Shown one piece after another: positions 1-7,430 of a stretch of 13,608 bases of DNA. This stretch comes from Bipolaris cookei (Eukaryota; Ascomycota; Dothideomycetes; Pleosporales; Pleosporaceae), in assembly GCA_002286855.1 (NCBI GenBank), contig NRSV01000184.1, positions 1 through 13,608 on the forward strand, given 5' to 3'. A program made the position numbers and the translations under genes. Below the pieces are notes generated by a model. The model was not told the origin of the DNA. It did not search any database and worked only from the letters and a program-made list of their open reading frames with translations. Each line of letters opens with the position of its first letter. The stretch's first letter is position 1.

Positions 1-1
1 G

Positions 2-313
2 CTCAGCAAAAGGGAAAGCGCGCTGTTGGTGCAGCTGCGAACCGAGAAGATAGGCCTCAACGACTTTCTCTTCAGTCGACACGTCCCGACCATTACCGAT
101 CCCCGCTGCAGTTGTGGAGAGAGGCGGCAGACCGTCGCCCATGTCCTCCTCCGTTGTAGCAAGTATAAGGACCTCCGGAACCGCATTTTCGCCAACCTAT
201 CCGGACGAAACAGCCTTAGGAAGATTCTGAGCACGCCGCAGCTAGCCACTAAAGCTATCGAGTATATGGAACAGACGCAGATCCTTGGGCAAGTGGGGAT
301 CAGAGATGAGTAG
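2..313 (+). CDS. LINE polyprotein, C-terminal fragment (zinc-knuckle region), partial
   Basis: The frame is open from the left edge to the TAG at 311-313, so this is the C-terminal 103 residues of a longer LINE ORF2-type protein. The first ATG (26) is internal and not a real start. It contains the CxC-x8-H-x4-C zinc knuckle (motif CSCGERRQTVAH then VLLRC) that follows RNase H in these elements and probably binds nucleic acid. Compared with copy B most base differences are silent or conservative. No stop or frameshift is seen in this part. Whether the upstream protein is intact is unknown. Confidence 0.7.
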   Translation, partial: LSKRESALLVQLRTEKIGLNDFLFSRHVPTITDPRCSCGERRQTVAHVLLRCSKYKDLRNRIFANLSGRNSLRKILSTPQLATKAIEYMEQTQILGQVGIRDE

Positions 314-608
314 ACGACGCCGAGCGCTGGGGGGAGACTGTAGGTACAGCGGACGCGACCGACGAGGTAACGCGCCTCTACGAGCCTAGAATCAAAGCAT
401 ACAGTTAGTGGAACCAGTATCTAGACAAGCTTGCCGGCCGAGTGTAGATAGTGGTTGAGGAAGAACGGCAGGTTTGCGGGGACAGATGGTTTCTCTCGAG
501 GGATGAAGTGGGGCGGCGCGGATCAACGTCCGCACCGCGTCCGCTGTCTGCCACGCCTGTCACTCCGGGCATAGCTGCGCAGCTCGCGGCTGAAACCGAG
601 TAGGAGTC

Positions 609-635
609 AATAAATAAATAAATAAATAAATAAAT
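609..635 (+). repeat. AAAT-type 3' tail of LINE copy A
   Basis: About seven AATA/TAAA units form the simple-repeat tail of copy A. Copy B begins about 12 bases after it. On the minus strand the tail gives meaningless YLFI-repeat reading frames. Confidence 0.85.
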
Positions 636-636
636 C

Positions 637-647
637 AATCAGCGACA
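637..647 (+). repeat. Target-site duplication, left side of LINE copy B
   Basis: AATCAGCGACA here matches AATCAGCAACA at 2858-2868 in 10 of 11 positions. The two flank copy B exactly: on the left directly before LINE coding sequence, on the right directly after the simple tail. This fits target-primed reverse transcription into the end of copy A's tail. Confidence 0.6.
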
Positions 648-669
648 GAAGGCAACACGTACAGTAAAC

Positions 670-2163
670 ATGCTGAGTAGCCTCGGCAGCTCCACTTGGG
701 GCGTCCGTATGCAAGACATGCGCAGACTGTACGAAGCCATCGCACTCCCACAAATGCTGTACGCTTGCTCGATCTGGTCCAACGCCAACCTCAACGACAA
801 AAAGCGCGCCTACACACACAAGACGATAGATGCCCTGCGCAGCATCCAAGCAAGAGCAGCGAGAAGTATATGCGGAGCCTACAGAGCAACCTCAAGGGCA
901 GCACTTGACGTAGAAACGTTTCTCCTTCCAATCGAACAGCAGATCTGGAAGCACAACGCAGACGTAGTTACTCGACTATCTTCGTCTAGGGACATCGCGA
1001 AAACCGCAGGCTTTGAGCCGAGAGAACTGGCGCTAGTGGCCACTGACAAGAACTACAGGGCACACAAGAGTCCTTGGCAGAAGGTATACGAGGCACTGAG
1101 GAGCAAGCAAGTGCGTGATCTAGACAAGCAAGAGCATATCCCGCCATTTATCACGCCCCCATGGCAGCGAGGACCGCACACCCACATCGACGGCAATGCA
1201 GACAAGGCCCGAGGCCGCCACGACGCAGAGTGTGCAGCAGCCAACAGCCTTAGCATCTACACCGACGGCAGCGGCATCGATGGCGAGATCGGCTCCGCAG
1301 CGGTATGCCCACTCACACAGCAGACACTGTCTGTACATATGGGGCCAAGCACATCGTCGACAGTATATGCCGCGGAGCTGCAAGGCATCAGTTTGGCGCT
1401 ACAGATCGGGCGGAGATACGCAAACGAGCACGGTGAACGGAAGAGTATAGCCATATACACGGACAACCAGGCCGCTATATGGTCTATAGCCAAGGCGGAG
1501 GGACGATCTGGCGCCTACATCCTCGGAGAGATCGCGCAGCAGGTCCAGGAGCTCCAGGACAAAGGACTAACCGTGACCGTTCGATGGATACCGGCCCACA
1601 TAGGAATCCCCGGAAACGAGGCCGCCGACCGGGCTGCCAAGGAGGCTACTGGGTGGAGAGAGGACGGCCGCAGCCAGCCACCAGCCAACCCGCCCTCGCA
1701 GCTGCACCCACTCAGAACAACACTCAGAAGGTGGTGCAAGACACAGGCAGAAAGGGCTTGGATCAGCGCATGGAGGGAAGACAAGACAGGCCGCGCAACA
1801 TACAGACACACGCCGACGCCCACTAAGAAAGTGCTGCAGCTCCACGAGAGGCTCAGCAAAAGGGAAAGCGCGCTGTTGGTGCAGCTGCGAACCGAGAAGA
1901 TAGGCCTCAACGACTTCCTCTTCAGTCGACACGTCCCGACCGTTACTAGCCCCCGCTGCAGCTGTGGAGAGAGGCGGCAAACCGTCGCCCACGTCCTCCT
2001 CCGCTGCAGCAAGTATAAGGACCTCCGGAACCGCACTTTCAGCAACCTATCCGGACGAAACAGCCTTAGGAAGATTCTGAGCACGCCGCAGCTAGCCACT
2101 AAAGCTATCGAGTATATGGAACAGACGCAGATCCTTGGGCAAGTGAGGATCAGAGATGAGTAG
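670..2163 (+). CDS. LINE polyprotein C-terminal part: post-RT region, RNase H, zinc knuckle
   Basis: This open frame of 497 codons has no internal stop. Residues 1-130 look like the thumb/connection region that follows reverse transcriptase in Tad-type elements (LYEAIALPQMLYACSIW). RNase H spans about 190-330 with all expected acidic residues visible: D199 in IYTDGSG, E236 in YAAELQG, D265 in IYTDNQA and D320 in NEAADRAAKEA, with H310 in IPAHIG before it. RNase H removes RNA from the RNA-DNA hybrid during target-primed reverse transcription. The zinc knuckle is C430, C432, H441, C446. The ATG at 670 is simply the first Met after the truncation; a true LINE start would lie over a kilobase upstream. 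Expression as a stand-alone RNase H protein is conceivable but unsupported. Confidence 0.8.
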   Translation: MLSSLGSSTWGVRMQDMRRLYEAIALPQMLYACSIWSNANLNDKKRAYTHKTIDALRSIQARAARSICGAYRATSRAALDVETFLLPIEQQIWKHNADVVTRLSSSRDIAKTAGFEPRELALVATDKNYRAHKSPWQKVYEALRSKQVRDLDKQEHIPPFITPPWQRGPHTHIDGNADKARGRHDAECAAANSLSIYTDGSGIDGEIGSAAVCPLTQQTLSVHMGPSTSSTVYAAELQGISLALQIGRRYANEHGERKSIAIYTDNQAAIWSIAKAEGRSGAYILGEIAQQVQELQDKGLTVTVRWIPAHIGIPGNEAADRAAKEATGWREDGRSQPPANPPSQLHPLRTTLRRWCKTQAERAWISAWREDKTGRATYRHTPTPTKKVLQLHERLSKRESALLVQLRTEKIGLNDFLFSRHVPTVTSPRCSCGERRQTVAHVLLRCSKYKDLRNRTFSNLSGRNSLRKILSTPQLATKAIEYMEQTQILGQVRIRDE

Positions 2164-2414
2164 ACGACGCCGAGCGCTGGGGGGAGACTGTAGGTACAGC
2201 GGACGCGACAGACGAGGCAGCGAGCCTCTACGAGCCTAGAAACATAGCATGCAATTAGTAGAACCGTTATCTAGATGGCCGGTCAAAGCATATAGATGGT
2301 GGTTGATGGAAGACGGCAGGTTGCTGGGGACAGATGGTCTCTCTCAAGGGATGAAGTGGGGCGGCGCGGATCAACGTCCGCACCGCGTCCGCTGTCTGCC
2401 ACGCCTGTCACTCC

Positions 2415-2419
2415 GGGCA
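2415..2419 (+). repeat. 5-bp target duplication, left side of solo LTR
   Basis: GGGCA here is repeated at 2720-2724. Copy A has only one GGGCA at the matching place (573-577), so the second copy was made by the insertion. Five-base duplications are typical of LTR retrotransposon integrases. Confidence 0.7.
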
Positions 2420-2719
2420 TGTAACGATGTTACAGCTTCATCCAGCACTGAGCCAATCCCAGAGCCGGATCGGAGTAAGTATCGGCCGCCCCTTCGTCAG
2501 CTGTCTGTTCCTGATCGGATCCGATTCGGACCCGACTACGACAGGTATATATTGAGACACTTCCTGTAGCTAGCTCTGTAGACTTTTGATATCCTTTCGT
2601 ACAAGGCCTATAGGTGTCTATTCGAATCAAGGCTCGTTTGATGTCCCACGCACTCCCATATGCCTCTGAGTGACACTACTGCCGATACTGATCCGAGTAG
2701 TCTTGCCTGCGCCGTTACA
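2420..2719. mobile_element. Solo LTR of an LTR retrotransposon, inserted in LINE copy B
   Basis: Copy B differs from copy A by one block here. It starts TGTAACG and ends CGTTACA, so it begins TG, ends CA and has 7-bp terminal inverted repeats, with GGGCA on both sides. Together with the 300-bp length this is the classic signature of a solo LTR left after recombination between the two LTRs of a Ty3/gypsy- or Ty1/copia-type element. A TATATATT box lies at 2546-2553, where an LTR promoter would be. A non-coding DNA-transposon derivative (MITE) is the alternative, but the TG...CA ends and 5-bp duplication favour an LTR. The reading frame 2249-2569 that runs into it is a chance frame. Orientation is uncertain; the TATA box suggests plus. 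Confidence 0.75.
2546..2553 (+). promoter_or_regulatory. TATA box in the solo LTR
   Basis: TATATATT lies about 125 bases into the 300-bp LTR, a usual place for the U3/R boundary promoter. If active it would drive transcription toward 2720 and beyond. There is no direct evidence of activity. Confidence 0.35.
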
Positions 2720-2724
2720 GGGCA
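2720..2724 (+). repeat. 5-bp target duplication, right side of solo LTR
   Basis: This is the second GGGCA, directly after CGTTACA. After it the sequence rejoins copy A's (ATAGCTGCGCAGC). Confidence 0.7.
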
Positions 2725-2761
2725 TAGCTGCGCAGCACGCGGCTGAAACCGAGTAGGAGTC

Positions 2762-2763
2762 AA

Positions 2764-2858
<95 letters not shown>

Positions 2859-2860
2859 AT
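2762..2860 (+). repeat. AAAT-type 3' tail of LINE copy B
   Basis: This is a perfect run of about 25 AATA units, 99 bases, against 27 in copy A. Long uninterrupted tails usually mark younger insertions, which agrees with copy B being inserted into copy A. It is also a microsatellite and so prone to slippage. Confidence 0.85.
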
Positions 2861-2868
2861 CAGCAACA
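2858..2868 (+). repeat. Target-site duplication, right side of LINE copy B
   Basis: AATCAGCAACA follows the tail of copy B and matches 637-647 with one difference. Its first three bases can be counted either in the tail or in the duplication. Confidence 0.6.
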
Positions 2869-3426
2869 TTAGTAATAACTTGCAGCCATCGTCAAGATTA
2901 TGTTGCCCTACCCAGGTACATAGTAGGGTTAATTCTAAGTCGATGCATGCCCACCAATACAAAAATTACAATCGTGTGAATACCTTCCCTTCAGATATGC
3001 GAAGACCCCTGCTTCATCTCAATAATGCGCCTCACAAGTTATACGATCACCACCATCAGTTCTATCCATCGCAACGCATCTGTCGCTTCTATATGCGTGT
3101 AGATATCCGATAGAATTGTGTATGCCTACTCGCCAGTGGTGGGGGCTGGTCGGTGAACTGATTTGTGCGTGATCGTCACATGGCCTGGTACCTCTGTATC
3201 TGATGCACCAATCAGCAATGCTGACATAATCTCGATCGCTGAACCAGCTAGTTATAGTATTTGCAGCTGCAAGTTGATTCACCACGTGCACCTTTATCGT
3301 GCCAACAAGTCCAATCTCGATAATATCTGAACAGGGTGTGCTTTGATAACGTGTCTTTAATTTTTGAAATTATAAAGATTATATTTTTGTATTTACTTAG
3401 CTTAAATGTACGATTGAAATATATCG

Positions 3427-3460
3427 TTATCATTGAGGTGATATTATCGTTGAGGTGATA
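3427..3460 (+). repeat. 17-bp tandem duplication
   Basis: TTATCATTGAGGTGATA (3427-3443) is followed at once by TTATCGTTGAGGTGATA (3444-3460), with 16 of 17 bases identical. It directly precedes the GC-rich hairpin at 3462-3480. Confidence 0.8.
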
Positions 3461-3461
3461 G

Positions 3462-3480
3462 GCCCGTGCGGAGCACGGGC
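3462..3480 (+). repeat. GC-rich hairpin, 8-bp stem
   Basis: GCCCGTGC and GCACGGGC pair perfectly around a GGA loop, in a strongly AT-rich setting. Such isolated GC hairpins occur near the 3' ends of Helitrons, but no CTRR end follows at the usual distance, so this is only a possibility. It could also be a terminator-like or MITE structure. Confidence 0.7.
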
Positions 3481-3495
3481 AATTTCATTGAAATT
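3481..3495 (+). repeat. AT-rich palindrome next to the GC hairpin
   Basis: AATTTCA-T-TGAAATT is a perfect 7-bp inverted repeat around one base and begins at the base after the GC hairpin ends. The two hairpins are stacked with no spacer. Confidence 0.65.
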
Positions 3496-3955
3496 CTGCT
3501 ACAGCAGCCGTTGGGCCCGAGTATCGTTTCGTAGATATTGAAGTAGGTCAAGAACAAGAAGTTTTGTCTGAGGTTGAGATGGAGGGTTTTCCAGTTGTTT
3601 ATTCGAAATCTTGATACACACAGCCTAGAAAACGAGCTTTTAACAAGATTTAAACGTTCTTTAACTATAATTTTTACACGTCCAGCACTAAATTAGAATT
3701 ACTTGTTTAACGTACTTACAAAATTCAACCTAGGGGGGTAATAGAGTTTAGCTTTGTTACGAAGATAAGTCAACAAACTAAAGCCCGATACAAGACATTG
3801 CTGCATACTATTTTTCACCTTGCAGGGCTGCATAGCCGCATAAAGTACATTTTTGGAAAGAAAACATGGTTTTGATGAATGTATATAGAATTCAACCATG
3901 TATCACTTCTCTTTTTCAACTTCTGTATGTTGAGTACCTTGAATCTTCATTTATC

Positions 3956-5191
3956 TCAATGATCTAGAATTTCGAAACTTTGATGTGGATTTTGCGGCCC
4001 TATTACAAACAGATCTTGTGAGAGAGAGGCAAGACTGGATCTTGCGATGTCTTGTTCTTGAGATTCGCCATGCGTCCCTTTCAAATTGTTGTTTTCGAAT
4101 TGCGCCCCAAAGGCGAAAACACAATGCAAGTGTTCAGGGTTATCTTCCATCGGAGACCCTTGTGTTGGACCATTAATGGGTTCTTCGTCTTCTGGATGGT
4201 TCATCGGTACATAGGGTTGATACAAAGTATTAACCAACCCCTTGTTCACACATTTTTGGTTTGCGAGTAGACGATATTTTGCCGTGCACGTGTTGTTGTC
4301 CTCGTGGATTTTGAAGCTCACTGGACGCTGCAAAAAGAATTCCAGAGCTTTTTCTTGTGAAGTCGAATTGGTGATTTCCCCACTATCTGCAGGAATTTTC
4401 TTAGTTCCAGCAATAGGAGAGCTGCTTGAGCAAACACTTTTCAACTTTTCGACGAACTCCAACTCTTTCCTCGAGTACTTTAATTCCTTCATTGTGTATT
4501 TTCGTTCCGTGTCATCATATTCTGCCTCCAGTGAACCTAGCTTGTCTCGAGAAGCGCCAATCAGCTCAAATGTTTTCGCTATATCTTGGGGCAAGGTGAT
4601 TGCTTGCTTATGGAGGAAGGTACGCAACTGATCCATCACCAGTCCTTCTTGGATACCGGTTTTCTCACGTGTCTCATCGATCTTCTTCCTATCCATCTGC
4701 ATCTGATATCGAGAACCCATAAGATCCTCCCTTTCTTTCACCAGCTCTCCATGTTGTCTTTCCATTTCGGAGGATTCATGTGATGGGATTCCTTCAGTGG
4801 GAACGCCAAGTTTCTTTGTTGGCATCGCATCTACTATCTGGGGTGAGATAGCAGATTGGGGAGGCGGTGGAGGTGGTGGGAGGTCGGCATAGCGGCCCAT
4901 GTCTGAAGGCTGTACAGTTGGGCACATATTGGTATATGGTTGGTTATCAGTGGAAGTTTGGATGTTGATTGATGCCATGCCTTCCTCATCGCTGCTACTG
5001 TCATTTGTGGGGACTGTCGTCATGCGACGGCGACCGATCAAAACATCTAGGGTTTTACGCAATTTTGCTATATGGTCATTAGTATTCTCGTTCCGCCTGT
5101 AATTTGTTTGTATGTGCACACCCAGAGTTCTGCGCTTTGGTCCAAAAGCAAATAACACGCTGCCTGGGCTGCTCTGTGATTGCGCAACCAT
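3956..5191 (-). CDS. Hypothetical coiled-coil protein, 411 aa
   Basis: This is a single open frame of 411 residues with ordinary fungal composition; I do not recognise the family. Residues 1-60 are basic (GPKRRTLG; RKTLDVLIGRRR). Residues 62-104 are polar and acidic, with a seven-proline run at 105-111. About 141-252 is rich in E, K, R, Q and L with heptad-like spacing, probably a coiled coil for self-association or scaffolding. The rest is polar, with no membrane segment and no signal peptide. An in-frame TAG stands right before the ATG, and that same TAG could be a 3' splice acceptor (CGCTGTAG then ATGG), so the true start may be further upstream in an unseen exon. A TATA-like ACTATATCA lies about 100 bases upstream on this strand. 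After the stop an ATAAATGAA stretch could serve as a polyadenylation signal. No introns or breaks are evident inside. Confidence 0.65.
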   Translation of the reverse strand: MVAQSQSSPGSVLFAFGPKRRTLGVHIQTNYRRNENTNDHIAKLRKTLDVLIGRRRMTTVPTNDSSSDEEGMASINIQTSTDNQPYTNMCPTVQPSDMGRYADLPPPPPPPQSAISPQIVDAMPTKKLGVPTEGIPSHESSEMERQHGELVKEREDLMGSRYQMQMDRKKIDETREKTGIQEGLVMDQLRTFLHKQAITLPQDIAKTFELIGASRDKLGSLEAEYDDTERKYTMKELKYSRKELEFVEKLKSVCSSSSPIAGTKKIPADSGEITNSTSQEKALEFFLQRPVSFKIHEDNNTCTAKYRLLANQKCVNKGLVNTLYQPYVPMNHPEDEEPINGPTQGSPMEDNPEHLHCVFAFGAQFENNNLKGTHGESQEQDIARSSLASLSQDLFVIGPQNPHQSFEILDH

Positions 5192-6440
5192 CTACAGCGA
5201 CATGTCAATGTAAGTGTTCTCTGAAACCTTCCGAGGGATGATACGCCCCATAGTTAAGGGACATGGGCTAGCCCGCTAGGAGTGATATGATATAGTCTTC
5301 TCGCTCCCTTTACAACCCTTATCATGCATGCTGCGGATGCAGGTGTAACTGACCGTCCGGCCTGTTCAGCCACCTACCAATAACGGGCGGCCCAGTCCAC
5401 ACCTTCTCAGCTCCGACAGGTACAGCTCGCGCATTTCTAGCCTGGAGTGCTGACATTTATACGGCATCAAAAACGTCGCTACATCGACGGATGAGCTGTG
5501 CACTTATGCTTGCATAATCCGCGACAGGGACTAATCATAGTAACCACCTGAAGCTGCAATGGGAATTGTGCTCCTCATCAGAGACATTTTGGTGATTAGT
5601 CACTCTACATAAGAGTTTCTTGAAATTTTGCAAGCTTTCGAGGGCCCACGAGGGGCCGTTGCTGGTGAATCCCATTGTGCGCGCCGAGAAGACGCTAATC
5701 GCTTGGAATTAATGCGCTATTGTTGAGCTAGGTTTGCCCTGCTTACTGCCGAAAAGCTGCACCTGCGTGCCCTGTGTCGCCTGCAGCTGTAGTCCTTTAT
5801 CGAATAGAGGTTGGCAGTCAACCCACCCTGTGCTGGCGCTTCTGCTGAACCTGAGCTTGGGGCGAAAGCTAGGACCAAGTCTCCCTGATCTTTGCTGACT
5901 CTGCCAACTATTGCTTTCGTATTACTGGGCTGAGAATCCTGATTGGCCAAGAACAAGGCACACTCTGACCTTTGCCTGATTGCCGTATTATGGGCGATTT
6001 GTAGGGGACGCGGATGAGTAGTATGGTTGCGTGGCCACGGCCCAGGAAATCATCATAACAATACAATTTCATCTTGTCGTATGTACGCGCGTCACATATC
6101 CCTGAGAAAGTAGAACAGAGCCATAAGGCACAGACTGGACATCGCCCTGACGTTGCAAGCCTTTTAGCAGAATAGGCTAGACGTCTGACTTCGTGCTTTA
6201 GCGTGCGAGGTGTGGCCCGCTTTGACCATTTGAAGGCAGGGGCTGGGCGGCACGCCTGACGGAGCTCAAGCCATGCGGCAACGGGCTCACCAAGAAGCGC
6301 GATCAGCCAGTATGCACAGCACGGACGTTGGCCGCACACCACGCTTGGACCATGCAGAGTCAAGGATCATGCAGCACGCCTAGCAAGGCTCGTGACATGC
6401 AACAGCGATACTAGCCAGGCGGCTCGGTTAGCTAGCCTAA
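5192..6440. other. Intergenic stretch without a supported gene
   Basis: The first 150 bases probably hold the promoter of the minus-strand coiled-coil gene. Two minus-strand frames (5717-5956, and 5908-6363 with 151 codons) are open but have many Cys, Trp and Arg residues in an unstructured order, no motif and no splice signals that extend them, so I do not call them genes. The longer one might belong to a repeat family, which a genome-wide search would show. No inverted repeat or simple repeat of note was found. Confidence 0.4.
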
Positions 6441-6905
6441 CACGTCATAAGCCAGCTAGCGGTGTGCCGTGACCAAGAGGCGTCAGAGCTGTGCGGGGTC
6501 CAAAAGATCTTCAAGCCCGCTCAGATCAGTCGGCGGGATGGCGAGTTTGCCATGGGACTATACATCAAAACAAGCTCAAGAGGATGCTCAGCTCAACCCC
6601 ACGCAATGGGACATATTCCTTGTAAAATCACCGCTTAATTGCTCAGTTGTGGCGAGCCTAACCGCGTCAAGAGAGTCACGCGTGAGATAACGAATAAATT
6701 GCGAGAGGAGGATCCAAATTTGAAGTTCAGGGACATAACCGAGAGCGTCAAGAAGGACTGCCTAGAAAATGTGAATAAGCAGATGGTAGAGCAAGGATGC
6801 CCTGAGGTGACCAGAGCGCTGGTCGACTGGCGCGTCGCAAAGGCATTAGCCATCTCTAGAAGCCATGGTTTGTGCACACTGTCACCCTTGCATAGTGCAC
6901 ACTAA
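6441..6905 (+). pseudogene. Broken or intron-containing unknown reading frame
   Basis: One frame is open from 6441 to 6905 except for a TAA at 6636-6638. The half after the stop (87 codons) looks protein-like: charged and helical, with ITNKLREEDPNLKFRDI and NKQMVEQGCPEVTRALVDW. The half before it (65 codons) includes KIFKPAQISRRDGEFAMGLY. A CAA-to-TAA change would explain the stop. A GT...AG pair spans it (6622-6646), but 25 bases is too short for a normal fungal intron. I do not recognise the family, and the start and the link to neighbours are unknown. It may be a remnant of a gene once continuous with sequence further right. Confidence 0.3.
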
Positions 6906-7320
6906 CAAATTTCAGATAAGAACCAAGGCAAACAAAATACTGGGCAGAGCACTAACAGCGCGGCAACGTTTTACGATCCTGTTCGAGACGAGCACAGGCC
7001 GGCATGACCCGTGAAACAAAAGGTTGATTGTCGCATACACTTGCCATTGGCCACACGGAATCAACGTGTAATTCTGGCGAGGATATGAGATTTGAATAAA
7101 AGCTACTTTGAACTGTTTTGGAAACCTAGACCTACATTCATCCAGGATTAATTGTATAGAATAAGCTAGCCGAAGAATGATGAGTCTGAGTTCTTGCCGT
7201 GTCTCCATTAGGTAAAAGTGACTATTGGAAAAAGAAATGAGTGACCCTTGTAACCTGGAGCGCATTGTGGCGGGTTCTTCTGCCATCCTGCCTTTCTTAG
7301 ATGGAGCGGTAAGGCTGCGT

Positions 7321-7348
7321 GACGGTGGGTTACTGATCCCCCACCGTC
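7321..7348 (+). repeat. Inverted repeat, 9-bp stem
   Basis: GACGGTGGG and CCCACCGTC pair perfectly with a 10-base loop. The function is unknown; it may be a by-chance or decayed transposon structure. Confidence 0.6.
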
Positions 7349-7407
7349 CCTTCGCCGCAGTTTTCACCGCTACCTCTGTGCTTCTCCTCCCCCTCTTCTC
7401 CTTCTCT

Positions 7408-7427
7408 ACACACACACACACACACAC
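7408..7427 (+). repeat. (AC)10 microsatellite
   Basis: Ten perfect AC units lie between a pyrimidine-rich tract and the first recognisable codon of the Argonaute relic. Confidence 0.9.
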
Positions 7428-7430
7428 CCC

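Larger units (their letters stand above)
1..637 (+). mobile_element. Tad-like LINE, copy A, 3' end only
   Basis: This is the 3' part of a non-LTR retrotransposon that enters from beyond the left edge. Positions 1-313 match 1851-2163 of copy B with 15 differences that I could count by eye (about 95% identity). The 3' untranslated part (314-608) also matches copy B but lacks the 300-bp insert found there. It ends with a TAGGAGTC block followed by an AAAT-type tail at 609-635. Fungal LINEs with a C-terminal RNase H belong mostly to the Tad clade; that assignment is from family knowledge and not from a search. How far copy A extends to the left cannot be seen. Confidence 0.85.
648..2857 (+). mobile_element. 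Tad-like LINE, copy B, 5'-truncated, with AAAT tail
   Basis: This second copy begins inside the coding frame: codons run open from 634, right after a TAA in copy A's tail, and LINE-type sequence is already present before the ATG at 670. The endonuclease and the catalytic core of reverse transcriptase are missing, so it is a typical 5'-truncated insertion. It retains the RNase H and zinc-knuckle region, the 3' untranslated part and a long tail (2762-2860). A 300-bp solo LTR interrupts the 3' part. The copy cannot move by itself. Confidence 0.85.
2869..3955. other. AT-rich non-coding stretch
   Basis: No convincing gene is seen. Plus-strand frames such as 2880-3113 and minus frames at 3019-3291, 3248-3433 and 3699-3899 have no recognisable motif and look like chance frames. 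At about 3496-3615 a short plus-strand frame (PEYRFVDIEVGQEQEV and on to YSKS then a stop) has protein-like composition and could be the end of a lost gene, but I cannot name it. The ordered structure here is the repeat and hairpins at 3427-3495. Confidence 0.5.
6906..7430. other. Non-coding stretch ending in pyrimidine-rich and AC repeats
   Basis: No supported gene is present. The long minus frame 6912-7427 starts inside the AC microsatellite and has no motif. The right part (7366-7407) is strongly pyrimidine-rich, like a fungal 5' leader, and leads into the AC repeat and then directly into the Argonaute relic. Confidence 0.45.

Noticed and set aside
405..849. Minus-strand frames with YLFIYLFI repeats
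   Set aside because: They are the reverse of the LINE's AAAT tail; the same applies at 2627-2962.
1515..2099. Long antisense frames (194 and 141 codons) inside the LINE
   Set aside because: They are shadows of the GC-rich RNase H and zinc-knuckle coding sequence; no motif is seen.
2249..2569. 106-codon plus frame across the LINE 3' part and the LTR
   Set aside because: It spans the junction of two unrelated elements, and copy A lacks half of it.
2600..2640. tRNA-like B box (ATTCGAATC) in the insert, suggesting a SINE
   Set aside because: There is no A box, cloverleaf or poly-A tail, and the LTR features explain the insert.
2420..2719. MITE interpretation of the 300-bp insert
   Set aside because: The inverted repeats are only 7 bp, the ends are TG and CA, the duplication is 5 bp and a TATA box lies inside; a solo LTR fits better.
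5908..6363. 151-codon minus frame rich in Cys, Trp and Arg
   Set aside because: There is no domain, no splice signal and no leader. It might be a repeat-derived frame, but nothing in the sequence supports a gene.
6622..6646. Short intron that would remove the TAA at 6636
   Set aside because: It is 25 bases long, below the usual size of fungal introns, without a good branch site.
6912..7427. 171-codon minus frame
   Set aside because: It starts within the AC microsatellite (MCVCVCV) and has no recognisable composition or motif.
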